Source of the DNA: JACKHO01 sp041398745 | GTDB lineage: Bacteria; Planctomycetota; Planctomycetia; Planctomycetales; Planctomycetaceae | Assembly (NCBI GenBank): GCA_041398745.1 | Contig: JAWKUB010000009.1 | Location: forward strand, 1-64,000 | Direction of reading: 5' to 3' | DNA length: 64,000 nt | Part shown: positions 26,673 to 35,880 of the stretch, piece by piece | Layout of the letters: each line of letters begins with the position of its first letter | Numbering within the stretch: position 1 is the stretch's first letter | Made by a program: the position numbers and the translations under genes | The notes under the pieces: model-generated | What the model was told of the DNA's origin: nothing | The model's input: only the letters and a program-made list of their open reading frames with translations | The model's database searches: none

Positions 26673-29600
26673 ATGAACAAAGAACTTCCGGTCATCATTG
26701 CGGCATTCGCGAATGATCGAGCCGACGCCGTCCGCTACCTCCGCAACTTGCCGGAGGAGGCACGGCAGCTCAAAGCGGCTCTGGCCAACGCAGAAAGCCT
26801 CTGCCAACTCGTCGTCATCCCCAATGCCACACTGGACGAAATCGTCAGTGCTTTCCAGAAGTACCGCAGCCGCGTTGCGATTTTTCACTACGGCGGACAT
26901 GCGAATGGCTTTCAACTGCTGTTGGAAACATCTGAGGGACATGCAAAGGCCGCGGGAGCAGCCGGTCTCGCCCACTTCCTGGGACACCAATCCGGCCTGC
27001 AACTCGTATTTCTGAATGGATGCTCTACCGAGAAGCAGACCGATGCCCTGCTCAAAGGAGGCGTCGACGCAGTCATTGCTACCACGCAGTCGATCGACGA
27101 CGGTATCGCCACACAACTCTCGGCCCGTTTCTATAAAGGGCTTGCTTCCGGAGCCACCATTAATGCGTCGTTCCACGAAGCAGTAGCCGAGGCTCGGGCC
27201 GCCAGCGGTGGTGAGATTTCACGTCTCCTGATTCCCGTTGATGGAGAAATTGACGACATCAAGTCGGACCGCTGGCCATGGTTCCTGCGCAGTCGAGAGG
27301 GTTCACGACGCGCCATCGAGTGGAGTCTTCCGGAAGCCGCGGACAATCCGCTATTCGGATTGCCGGAACTTCCCCTCATGGATCTGCCGAAGCAGCCGTT
27401 CCGGCATTTGCATCGTTTCCGAGCGGAAGATGCACCACTCTTCTTCGGACGGGGACATGACATCCGCAACATGTATCAGCGCATCACCTCGCCCGATGCG
27501 GCTCCAGTCATGCTCTATTACGGTCCTGCGGGAGTGGGAAAGTCGTCATTGCTGGATGCCGGCCTTATTCCGCGTTTGGGGCAGAACTATGAAGTTGTTT
27601 ACGTCCGGCGCGACGTGCGTAGGGGCCTGACGCAAACGCTTCGCCAGGTCTTGCTGCCTGAAGGGAATGCCAAGTCGCCACGAGTTTCGTGGAGCGCAAA
27701 AGAAAAGGCAAAAGGGAAACCGCTCGTTGTCATCCTCGATCAGGTGGAAGAGGCGTTTACCAAGCCGTGCCCCAACGACCCGACTGAGCTGGCGAAGTTT
27801 GCAGGCTGCCTGCGGGCCATTTTTGGTGATGCCAGCCGACGCCCCAAGGGACGCATTGTGTTGGGATTTCGTAAGGAATGGTTCGCCGAAATCGATGAAC
27901 ACTTCTCTAATGTCCGCTTACCCTACGAACGAGACTTCATCGAACGACTCGACCGGCGTGGAATCATTGAAGCCATTCGTGGCCCGGCAGACGACGACCG
28001 TCTGCGGAAGCATTACAGGCTGACCATAGAAGACGGTCTGGCCGATACGATTGCCGACGATCTGCTCGCCGACCCCAACACACCCGTCGCACCGACGCTG
28101 CAAATCCTGTTGACAAGAATGTGGGCAGAAGCAGTCCGGCGTTCTCCCAGAAATCCCAAGTTCGACAAGAACTTGTACCACACACTGCAACGTGCTGGCA
28201 TTCTGCTCGATAAATTTCTCGAACAGCAAATTCGTTTCATCCAGCAGCAGCACCCAGGCATTGTCGAATCTGGTTTCCTGCTCGACTTGTTGGGCCATCA
28301 CACCACTCCGCTGGGGACCTCGGCAGAACACCCGGTCGAAATGCTGAAGTCGCTTTATCCTCATCAGGTGGATGATGGGCTCATGTCTCGCACGCTGGCA
28401 CTGTGTCAGGAGTCGTACCTTATTACGATTTCCGGCGAAGGCGACTCCCTCGAAAACCAGTCTGCAAGGCTCGTCCACGATACCCTGGCCCCCATTGTTC
28501 GAGCGAAGCTCGACGAGTCGAACTTTCCAGGTCAACGTGCCCGCCGCATTCTGGACAACCGCATTCTGGATTGGCTGGATGGCAAAGAAGGCGCTCCTTT
28601 GGACGCCATTGACCTGCAAATTGTAGAGGAAGGCCAACTCGGCACGCGCGCCTGGAATCAAGACGAACAGCGGCTCATCAAGAAGAGCCAAGGGCTGCGT
28701 GAACAGGTGCGAGTGAGAAACCGCCTACTCATCGCAGGCGGAATCTTTTCGCTGTTGTGCATTCTCGTGGCCGCAGGGATGGCGATTGCGAAATCAAGCG
28801 AGCTCGCCCAAGCCAATGTGGAGCTAGAAAGCAGGAAGCTGGAGCTAGAAGGAAAGAACCAGGAACTTGAAGGCAGAAAACTGGAGCTGGAATGCAAGAA
28901 TGAGGAACTGAAAGTCAAGAATAGGGAACTGGCCGACAAAGAGGAGCAACTGAAAGGCAAAAATGCTGAACTGGTCGAACAAACGCGAATAGCGCGGGAA
29001 AACTTGACCAAGGCAATTATTGCGCAATACAACGCTGAAAGCTCCAAATTGAAAGCCATGCAGGACCGCATTGAAGCGGCCAAAAGTGCGGTCGCTGCCC
29101 GTCATGCAGAACAGGCTGCGATTATCGCGGAAGCGAATGCCGCCTTCGTATCGGCCGATCAAGCCTATAAGGCCGATGATTCGATTGCCGCATTTCACTA
29201 TCGGGCGCTTGCAACGGTACACGCGAAGCAACTCGAACCGGCCCGTAAAGCGAGCACAGAGGCCAACATCACGCTGAATAGCGCTGTCAAGGAAGCCAAC
29301 AAAGCGATAGCACTACATTCGATTTCATTGGACGACCACAGTGAATTGCTGAAAGAATTGGACGACGACGAAACTCGCAAAGCGATTGCAGCGGCAGTTG
29401 ATGGGGTCGTCAACGTGCGCAGTGAACTTTCTTTGGCGGTAACAGCCGTTGACGAATTTCGAAAAGTACAGCATCAGCAGGAACGCGGCCAACTACGAAA
29501 ACAAGAAACTCGAGAGTGGCTCAGTGAGTTTTCCTTACTTGCAATTCATCAGGAACCAAAGGTCAAAGACGTTTGGAGAGTCGGAGCTGGCGAATTGATT

Positions 29601-31178
29601 CTGGCGGAAAATGAATTTCGCGTTTCCAACCACGAAAACCCATTGTCCGAAGTGACAACCATCTCTCTTGCAACGCAAATTCAGCCTGCGTCGGTCTTCC
29701 CAGCTTCTGCTCTTCCACCAAAGAAAACACTAGTACAAACGACCAAGCTTAATGCGAATGGTACGTGTTTTGTGCAGGTCACTCGCGACGAAGGCCCCAC
29801 TCTGCCGACAATTGAAAAAGTAGAGTACATTCCAGTCCATGGAAACGAACAACTTTCTGTGCAACGTCCAGCTGCTGAAATGTGGATTTTATCCAACTCG
29901 CTGGACTACATCGGAAAGTTCCGAAGGTCGCAAATTGAAATCATGCACAGGTCTGACAAAGACAAAAGTCAGACGTTACCACCCGATTTGACTACGGACA
30001 TACCGTTTGTCGATGGCGTGATTGGAAACGACGCCTGCTTTGTTGCGGGTTGGAAGGCAAACTACGAAGGCCTTACCATTTTCTACCGCGAGAATCCTCA
30101 ATCGCAGGACTGGAAACGAGTTGAGGTCGGCGATATCGCGAAAAGAGCGCAGTGGCACACACTTTTACCATCCAACCGCCTGATAATTGCAAACTCCAAA
30201 CGAGAAGGACTTGTACTGTCCCGACAGGGAGCCCTCGTGGCGAACCTACTACCAAACATCGATTCCTCAGCAGCGAATCCTCTTCCAACGACCGTTGCTC
30301 CGACCCATTGGCAAGCGTGGGAGAATGAGAACGATTTAGAAGGCATTTCTTCAATTGTTATTGCCTGCCTGCACGATGTGCCAGCATACGACCTCATCAG
30401 AAACCGTATCAACACTTTTTTCCAGCCCGCAAACGGAAAGCCTCCATCCGAAGAGCGGCGTAAGACCCGTCTCTTCTGCTGGCACGTCACTCCCAACGGA
30501 CAAGGTCCTGTTGACTGTTCTCCCGTCAACGGTCCCGCAAACCGCAAGTCAGACGACTCCGAATTCATCGATCTTGTGGTCGGCCATGCGGACTACGTCA
30601 TTGGCATTGCCAAAGACGGTGCCTATTTCATTCCAAACCGCTATGACGTACCAATTGGAATTGTTCCGCGATACATCGCCACAGATTCGACTCCGAGCGC
30701 AAAGTTCTGTCGAGATGGTTCAAAGTTCTACGTCTGGCGTCCAAGACAGGCAGTAGCCGTAGCGTCAGATGCTGAGGTGCGGCAAAAGAATGAGCCACAA
30801 TTTGGCTCAATCCAAGTGTACTCCACTTCCAATTTCGAGAGTTTGACGCCTCCTCTGCGTCGCCCTAATGAGACCGCCGGCACAAAATTCCTTGACCCAG
30901 ACGGGAACTTGCTCGCACGGTGGAGTACATCGAGCGAATTGTCACTTTGGAGCCTGGAAACTCAACAGCAGACAACAGGTGCCGACGAACGACTATCCGT
31001 TGTTTTCCGGTCAGGAACATATATGGATGCCAACGGTTCTGTTGTGCTGCTTACAGAGAACCAATGGAAAGCAACCGTCACCGGCAACTTCGTTGACTAC
31101 GACACATGGTATGACACTGTCATCAAGGACAGCACTGTCACCGTCTCCAGTAACACCACTGACGGCACTGCACCCTGA
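26673..31178 (+). CDS. CHAT-nSTAND NTPase with a membrane helix and heptad coiled coil
   Basis: 1501 residues. N-terminal CHAT (caspase HetF-associated) protease domain, about 1-195, with the dyad His76 (FHYGGHANG) and Cys117 (FLNGCSTE). Then an nSTAND-type ATPase (about 250-610): a FFGRGHDI entry motif, Walker A GPAGVGKSS (284-292) and Walker B LVVILDQVEEAF (351-362). A hydrophobic helix (about 685-706) may anchor it in the membrane. A heptad coiled coil (717-770) is followed by more helix and a C-terminal 500 residues that are mainly beta and may be a diverged propeller (SELSLWSLETQQ). STAND proteins act as ligand-triggered switches, so sensing by the C-terminal part with signalling through CHAT is a reasonable inference. 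The start at 26673 has a weak SD; the frame is open to 26583. Confidence 0.9.
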   Translation: MNKELPVIIAAFANDRADAVRYLRNLPEEARQLKAALANAESLCQLVVIPNATLDEIVSAFQKYRSRVAIFHYGGHANGFQLLLETSEGHAKAAGAAGLAHFLGHQSGLQLVFLNGCSTEKQTDALLKGGVDAVIATTQSIDDGIATQLSARFYKGLASGATINASFHEAVAEARAASGGEISRLLIPVDGEIDDIKSDRWPWFLRSREGSRRAIEWSLPEAADNPLFGLPELPLMDLPKQPFRHLHRFRAEDAPLFFGRGHDIRNMYQRITSPDAAPVMLYYGPAGVGKSSLLDAGLIPRLGQNYEVVYVRRDVRRGLTQTLRQVLLPEGNAKSPRVSWSAKEKAKGKPLVVILDQVEEAFTKPCPNDPTELAKFAGCLRAIFGDASRRPKGRIVLGFRKEWFAEIDEHFSNVRLPYERDFIERLDRRGIIEAIRGPADDDRLRKHYRLTIEDGLADTIADDLLADPNTPVAPTLQILLTRMWAEAVRRSPRNPKFDKNLYHTLQRAGILLDKFLEQQIRFIQQQHPGIVESGFLLDLLGHHTTPLGTSAEHPVEMLKSLYPHQVDDGLMSRTLALCQESYLITISGEGDSLENQSARLVHDTLAPIVRAKLDESNFPGQRARRILDNRILDWLDGKEGAPLDAIDLQIVEEGQLGTRAWNQDEQRLIKKSQGLREQVRVRNRLLIAGGIFSLLCILVAAGMAIAKSSELAQANVELESRKLELEGKNQELEGRKLELECKNEELKVKNRELADKEEQLKGKNAELVEQTRIARENLTKAIIAQYNAESSKLKAMQDRIEAAKSAVAARHAEQAAIIAEANAAFVSADQAYKADDSIAAFHYRALATVHAKQLEPARKASTEANITLNSAVKEANKAIALHSISLDDHSELLKELDDDETRKAIAAAVDGVVNVRSELSLAVTAVDEFRKVQHQQERGQLRKQETREWLSEFSLLAIHQEPKVKDVWRVGAGELILAENEFRVSNHENPLSEVTTISLATQIQPASVFPASALPPKKTLVQTTKLNANGTCFVQVTRDEGPTLPTIEKVEYIPVHGNEQLSVQRPAAEMWILSNSLDYIGKFRRSQIEIMHRSDKDKSQTLPPDLTTDIPFVDGVIGNDACFVAGWKANYEGLTIFYRENPQSQDWKRVEVGDIAKRAQWHTLLPSNRLIIANSKREGLVLSRQGALVANLLPNIDSSAANPLPTTVAPTHWQAWENENDLEGISSIVIACLHDVPAYDLIRNRINTFFQPANGKPPSEERRKTRLFCWHVTPNGQGPVDCSPVNGPANRKSDDSEFIDLVVGHADYVIGIAKDGAYFIPNRYDVPIGIVPRYIATDSTPSAKFCRDGSKFYVWRPRQAVAVASDAEVRQKNEPQFGSIQVYSTSNFESLTPPLRRPNETAGTKFLDPDGNLLARWSTSSELSLWSLETQQQTTGADERLSVVFRSGTYMDANGSVVLLTENQWKATVTGNFVDYDTWYDTVIKDSTVTVSSNTTDGTAP
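28821..28982 (+). repeat. 21-base tandem repeat encoding a heptad coiled coil
   Basis: Within the CHAT-nSTAND gene, residues 717-770 repeat a seven-residue unit of the form ELEGKNQ / ELEGRKL / ELECKNE / ELKVKNR / ELADKEE / QLKGKNA. The DNA is a degenerate 21-base tandem repeat, so length may vary between strains. Confidence 0.8.
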
Positions 31179-31285
31179 GCCCCGTCTCGACGTACACAAT
31201 TGTGAGTCTTTAGAATTGGTCGTCGTCTTGTTTCATTGAACAACGCTGAGCCACTTGGCATCAGTTATCGCTTCGAAAGCCCCCC

Positions 31286-32017
31286 ATGAGTTCGCTCGAA
31301 TTGCGAAATCCCCATTCTGTTTTGGCTGCGTTACAAACACGGCCACAGGATGTGTTGGAAATTCAAATCAACCTGAGCAGTGCCTCCGCTGCCTGGAAAG
31401 AAGTTGCCGATGCGGCAGCCAGTCAGGGGGTGACGGTGCGGCAACCGCGACCGCAGGTCAACAAGCCGCGTAAGGGGGGCCCGCGCGATGGGCGCACCAG
31501 TTTGAATACTGCCTCGGTCCGGCCACGGGACGGTGAGGAACTGAAGAACGTGCTCCGTTCTGATGCCCCGCGAGGATTGTGGTTGGCACTCGACTGTATT
31601 CAAGATCCGCACAACGTTGGTGCGATTTTTCGCTCTGCCGCGTTCTTTGGCGTCCAAGGCATTGTGCTGACGGAAGACCGCTCTGCTCCTCTTTCAGCAG
31701 TGACGTACGACGTTTCTGCTGGTGGCGTGGAAGCAGTACCGTTTTCCCTGCAGACCAATCTGACCCGGGCATTATCAGTCGCCAAGGAATCCGGGATGTG
31801 GGTGCTGGGAAGTTCGGAACATGCGGAAATGGACGTCGCCGAGGTCGACCGTGACCGCCGCTGGCTGCTCGTCATTGGCAACGAAGAAAAGGGAATGCGT
31901 CGGCTCACCACCGAAAACTGCGACATGCTGTGCACTATTCCCTGTCAGGGAGAAGTGACTTCCCTCAACGCCTCCGTGGCGGCGGCGGTGTTGATGTCGC
32001 ATTTGGTGCGTCCATAA
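31286..32017 (+). CDS. rlmB: 23S rRNA 2'-O-methyltransferase, RlmB/TrmH family
   Basis: 243 residues, a SPOUT (SpoU) methyltransferase that uses S-adenosylmethionine. The three SPOUT motifs are clear: LDCIQDPHNVGAIFRSAAFF (motif 1), LLVIGNEEKGM (motif 2) and IPCQGEVTSLNASVAAAVLM (motif 3). A short N-terminal substrate-binding part precedes them (NPHSVLAAL). RlmB methylates G2251 of 23S rRNA in E. coli; members may instead act on tRNA, so the exact target is inferred. The ATG at 31286 is the first good start. Confidence 0.88.
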   Translation: MSSLELRNPHSVLAALQTRPQDVLEIQINLSSASAAWKEVADAAASQGVTVRQPRPQVNKPRKGGPRDGRTSLNTASVRPRDGEELKNVLRSDAPRGLWLALDCIQDPHNVGAIFRSAAFFGVQGIVLTEDRSAPLSAVTYDVSAGGVEAVPFSLQTNLTRALSVAKESGMWVLGSSEHAEMDVAEVDRDRRWLLVIGNEEKGMRRLTTENCDMLCTIPCQGEVTSLNASVAAAVLMSHLVRP

Positions 32018-32165
32018 TCTCAATTCTGCAGCAATACGCGAATTCGGGTGCTTCCGCTTCGCGGAGCGCACGGCGCCAACCGAAGATGACAGACACCTGT
32101 TCTGAGGAGCGGTGGATGACTATCATCTCCCAAGCCAGCCTGACAGCAGCCAGCGAGATTTGGAA

Positions 32166-32372
32166 ATGATTCGGCCCATGACCTGCCCCACCTGTGAGAA
32201 AGAACTTCCCGTCGAAATCAACGGCGAGTCCAACCTGTTTCCGTTCTGCAGTAAGCGCTGCAAAGAAATCGACTTGCTGCGTTGGATGAAGGGGGAATAC
32301 GCCCTCGTCGAACCAATGACCATCGACGACCTGCTGCAGGCTGAGCAACAGCAGGAATGGGAAAGCGAATAG
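32166..32372 (+). CDS. yacG: YacG-like zinc-finger DNA gyrase inhibitor
   Basis: 68 residues. The four zinc ligands are visible as CPTC and then CSKRC (FCSKRCKEIDL), with the family run RWMKGEYAL after them. In E. coli YacG binds GyrB and blocks DNA binding. The length is normal. The start at 32166 (MIRPMTCPTC) is preferred; an ATG at 32178 (MTCPTC) would also work. A GTG further upstream (32112) is too close to its nearest GGAG. It is followed by ispD 43 bases later. Confidence 0.88.
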   Translation: MIRPMTCPTCEKELPVEINGESNLFPFCSKRCKEIDLLRWMKGEYALVEPMTIDDLLQAEQQQEWESE

Positions 32373-32415
32373 CAGCTCACCACAGTCACCGAACCTTTCC
32401 ACATTTCTTCGCCAC

Positions 32416-33093
32416 ATGTCGTTTGCCGTTGTACTTGCCGCCGCTGGTCGAAGTTCGCGATTTGGCGAAACGAAACTGAAAAAGCCGTTTCTTGATTTGG
32501 CTGGTCAACCGGTCTGGCTCAGGGCACTTGAGCCATTTCTCGGCCAACCTGATGTCAGTCAAATTCTCATCAGCGTCTCGCCCGATGAAGTCGACTGGTT
32601 CATCAGCACCTTCTCGAAACAAGTCGCAGAGCACAGCATTCAGGTCATTCCCGGTGGTGCCGAGCGGTTCGACTCGGTTCAGAATGCACTCAACGCGGTT
32701 TCGCCGAACATCGAGTACATTGCGGTGCATGACGCCGCCCGCCCGCTGCTGACTGTGGAAGTTGTCGAACAGGTGTTTGCCGCCGCTCGAACTCATGGAG
32801 CCGCTATTCCGGCGCATCGAGTCGTGAATACCCTCAAACGGGTCGCAGACGGACGAATTATCGAAACCGTCCCCCGCGATGATTTGTGGAACGCTCAAAC
32901 GCCGCAGACATTTCGCCGCAACATTCTGCTCGCTGCCTACGCTGCGAGAAACGACTTTCCCGCGACCGATGAAGCCCAGCTCGTCGAACGCTGGGGCCAC
33001 CCAGTTCACGTCGTGGAATGTCCCTCGACGAATTTGAAAATCACGACCAAAGCCGATTTCGCATTGGCAGAACATCTGTTGGCGTCGTCATGA
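32416..33093 (+). CDS. ispD: 2-C-methyl-D-erythritol 4-phosphate cytidylyltransferase
   Basis: 225 residues. IspD joins CTP to MEP in the non-mevalonate isoprenoid pathway. The N-terminal CTP-binding loop (VVLAAAGRSSRFG) and the following KKPFLDLAGQPV are standard, with VHDAARPL (metal/CTP), TPQTFRRN and TDEAQLVE further on. The length is usual. It lies 43 bases after yacG on the same strand and may be co-transcribed with it. No ispF is fused or adjacent. Confidence 0.96.
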   Translation: MSFAVVLAAAGRSSRFGETKLKKPFLDLAGQPVWLRALEPFLGQPDVSQILISVSPDEVDWFISTFSKQVAEHSIQVIPGGAERFDSVQNALNAVSPNIEYIAVHDAARPLLTVEVVEQVFAAARTHGAAIPAHRVVNTLKRVADGRIIETVPRDDLWNAQTPQTFRRNILLAAYAARNDFPATDEAQLVERWGHPVHVVECPSTNLKITTKADFALAEHLLASS

Positions 33094-33127
33094 AAATCCA
33101 ACGTTTTGACGCCAGGCCTCGTACTCA

Positions 33128-33259
33128 TCAGTACATCCTGACGCTCATTGTCACAGTAGAATTCCCCAACCACATGAAGTCGAATTGACGCACACGGGCA
33201 GGTTTGCGAACTTGAACCTCCTTGGCACTCCCCTCGGGCCGCATAACCATTTTTCCCAT
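33128..33259 (-). CDS. Candidate 43-residue small protein
   Basis: A minus-strand frame that fills the gap between ispD and the BatA-like gene. The ATG at 33259 has AGGA about 7 bases upstream. The translation (starting MGKMVMRPEGSAKEVQVRKP, ending in a TVTMSVRMY stretch) is basic and has no runs typical of shadow frames. It is not recognised. An ATG at 33283 would make it 51 residues and overlap the start codon of the plus-strand gene. This is a guess, because gaps of this size can hold random frames. Confidence 0.3.
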   Translation of the reverse strand: MGKMVMRPEGSAKEVQVRKPARVRQFDFMWLGNSTVTMSVRMY

Positions 33260-33281
33260 CAGCAGTTCCTGAATACCAGAC

Positions 33282-35783
33282 ATGATGACGTTTCTGAATG
33301 CCGGCATGCTTGTAGGACTGGGGGCCATTCTGGTTCCTCTCATCCTGCATTTCCTGCTGCGTCAGAAGCCAAAACGCATTCTGTTCCCCGCACTACGATT
33401 GCTGGAGCGGAAGCGAAAACAAAACGTCCGGCGATTGCGTCTGCGGCATTTGTGGCTGCTGCTGCTCCGCATGCTGGTGTTTGCCGCGATTGTGTTGGCC
33501 GTTGCACGTCCGTCTCTTCCGCCAGCCAATTACAGCCTCAACAGTTGGGAGATTACGACACTGCTGGTCGTAATCGTCGCTGGAGTCGCTACGTATTTCC
33601 TGTTGCTCAGACGCTGGAAACCACTTCTGCCACCGGCACAGTTTGATGAACGCCGAAGCTCCCTCCGTGGCTGGCTGACGGGACTGACCCTCCTGCTGAT
33701 TGCCTTCGCCGTGGGCTATCCCTACCAGCGACGCATCGCCGCGGAAATTACCGATCCCTCTCCCTCTATGCCGCTCGATGTGCCCGTCGCCGGTGTCTTC
33801 CTGTTCGATGCCAGCCTGAGTATGGAGTATCAGCAGGAGGGAGAGTCGCGTCTCGCAGTCGCCCAGGAAATTGCCGAACGGCACCTCGAAGAACTCCCGC
33901 AAGGAAGCCGAATTGCGGTCGCAGACAACGCGGCTGATCATCCCATCAATTTCCAGTCGACGCTGCACGCGGCCAAGTCGCGACTGAGTGCACTCGAACC
34001 GCGTGCCGTCAGCGGGCCACTGGAAGATCGCTTACGCGATGCACTCCGGGCCCAGCAGGATGATCAGCGCAGAGTCGCGACGGAACTCGGCGGCTCGTCC
34101 GATGCTGCGGCAAAAGACCGATACGTGCGGCGAGTTTATCTATTCACCGACCTGGCGAGTTCCGCCTGGCGGGGAGCCAACTCGGCCCGATTGCAGGCCG
34201 ACCTCGACAAGTTTCCGAACATCAACTTGTATCTCATCGACGTGGGTTCCGAAGAACCACAGAATCTCGCCGTCGCAGATGTTCACCTTTCCCGTCAACG
34301 AGTCGCGCTGGGTGGTGACCTCATCGTCTCTGCCGACATCGAAGCGACAGGCATTGAAGAAGGCGAACGCGTTTTCGAACTGTTGCTCACGCAGCCGGAC
34401 GGATCGACCACCAAACATGGTCAGGTTCAAACTGCTCTGGAGAATGGTGTTCCAAAGCGCATCGAGTTTCCGGTGCTCACCGGCGTCACGGGTCCACTTC
34501 TGCACGGGGAAGTGCGGATTGTCGATAGTGATCCCCTGGACATCGACAACGCCCGCTATTTTTCTGCCATCGTCACAGCGCCGCCGAAGGTGTTGGTCGT
34601 CGCTCCCAATGAACGCGACGCTGCCCAGCTCATGGCCGCGCTCGCGCCATACGACAAACAGAACACCTCACGAAACCGATTTGAACCGGTCTACGCCAGC
34701 GTCAATCGACTGCGTGAAATGGATTTGCCGCAGTTTGAAGCCGTCTGCCTCATTAATGTCCCGCGGCTCGCGGACTCCAGTTGGTATCAATTAGGGAAGT
34801 ACGTCGAAAACGGCGGCGGCCTGCTCATTTTCACTGGAAGCGATGACACGGAATATCCTGTCTCGTACAACCGCGCGCAAGCACAGACATTTCTGCCCGC
34901 CACGCTCGATGTCTGGCAGACGGAAAACGACTTTCGCTTCCATATTTCCGACCGCCAGCATGCTTTGTTCTGGAAGTTTCGCCAGTACGAAAGCTATGGC
35001 TCGTTCGCCATGTTCGAAAACGACGTGTGGGTGAGCCGCTTCTGGAGAGTCGCGCCCGCTGAAGGTTCTACTGTCCTGGCGACCTACACGGACGACCAGC
35101 GTTCACCGGCCATCATCGAGCGCTCGTTCGGTCGCGGACGCACAATTCTGTTTACAACGGCGGTGAACCTTCCTGACAACTGGCGGCAACGCTGGACCAA
35201 TCTCCCCAGCCCACTTTTGGCTCCCTGGCTGTTCGTCGCGTTCAGCGAGCAGTTGACGGAGTATGTCTCGCGTTTCACTGACAGTCCGTACAACTATGTC
35301 ACGGGCGAAACTCCCGTCGTGCTCTTTGAGCCACAGCCAGCGGAACGGCAGTTCTGGTTGCGAGAACCGCTCTTTAAGCAGCGACAGGTTTCGCTCGGTT
35401 CCAATGAACCTGCACTCAAAATTGATCCCCCGAACGCACCGGGGCACTACGAACTGCTGGAGAGTGTCAACGGTCCGCCTCTCGGCGGATTCAGTGTCAA
35501 CATTCAAAGCGACGAGTCGAACCTGACCCGTCTCACGGAACAGCAGCTCGACGACATCCTCGGACAGGACCGTTATCAACTGGCCCGGAACATTGAGGAA
35601 CTCGACGACAACATCAGCGCGGCTGATATTGGTCAGGAAGTGTACCCGGTGTTGCTCATGTTGCTGATTGTCGGCTTCCTCGGTGAACATTTCGTGGCGA
35701 ACTGGTTTTATCAGCTTGGCCAACATGAAAATCAGTGGGATGCCGCGAACGCCCCCCAGCCAAATCTTTCTCGGGCGACGTAG
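33282..35783 (+). CDS. BatA-type membrane protein with von Willebrand factor A domain
   Basis: 833 residues. The start (LVGLGAILVPLILHFLLRQK) is the aerotolerance-regulator/BatA N-terminal domain, with helices at about 5-22, 50-70 and 85-105 and one more near 125-145. A vWA-type domain follows, with a MIDAS-like DASLS at 176-180 (FLFDASLSMEY), then a large beta-rich region and a C-terminal helix (about 785-815, LLMLLIVGFLGEHFVANWFY). Similar proteins in Planctomycetes often sit with MoxR ATPases and other vWA proteins. None is present here. It precedes the squalene-cyclase-fold gene by about 100 bases. ATG 33282 or 33285 could be the start. The function is uncertain. Confidence 0.8.
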   Translation: MMTFLNAGMLVGLGAILVPLILHFLLRQKPKRILFPALRLLERKRKQNVRRLRLRHLWLLLLRMLVFAAIVLAVARPSLPPANYSLNSWEITTLLVVIVAGVATYFLLLRRWKPLLPPAQFDERRSSLRGWLTGLTLLLIAFAVGYPYQRRIAAEITDPSPSMPLDVPVAGVFLFDASLSMEYQQEGESRLAVAQEIAERHLEELPQGSRIAVADNAADHPINFQSTLHAAKSRLSALEPRAVSGPLEDRLRDALRAQQDDQRRVATELGGSSDAAAKDRYVRRVYLFTDLASSAWRGANSARLQADLDKFPNINLYLIDVGSEEPQNLAVADVHLSRQRVALGGDLIVSADIEATGIEEGERVFELLLTQPDGSTTKHGQVQTALENGVPKRIEFPVLTGVTGPLLHGEVRIVDSDPLDIDNARYFSAIVTAPPKVLVVAPNERDAAQLMAALAPYDKQNTSRNRFEPVYASVNRLREMDLPQFEAVCLINVPRLADSSWYQLGKYVENGGGLLIFTGSDDTEYPVSYNRAQAQTFLPATLDVWQTENDFRFHISDRQHALFWKFRQYESYGSFAMFENDVWVSRFWRVAPAEGSTVLATYTDDQRSPAIIERSFGRGRTILFTTAVNLPDNWRQRWTNLPSPLLAPWLFVAFSEQLTEYVSRFTDSPYNYVTGETPVVLFEPQPAERQFWLREPLFKQRQVSLGSNEPALKIDPPNAPGHYELLESVNGPPLGGFSVNIQSDESNLTRLTEQQLDDILGQDRYQLARNIEELDDNISAADIGQEVYPVLLMLLIVGFLGEHFVANWFYQLGQHENQWDAANAPQPNLSRAT

Positions 35784-35880
35784 ATTGGACAATCGGTCTA
35801 CACGATTGCCTCCGCTTGCCGTACACTGACGCAGAGTGATTCCCTATTCCGCATTTCCCTGACCAATTGAGGGAACGCTG

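Noticed and set aside
28821..28982. CRISPR-like array
   Set aside because: The repeats are contiguous 21-base units inside a coding frame and have no spacers.
32112..32372. Longer yacG with GTG start at 32112
   Set aside because: The GGAG is too close to the GTG, and the extra 18 residues do not fit the YacG family length.
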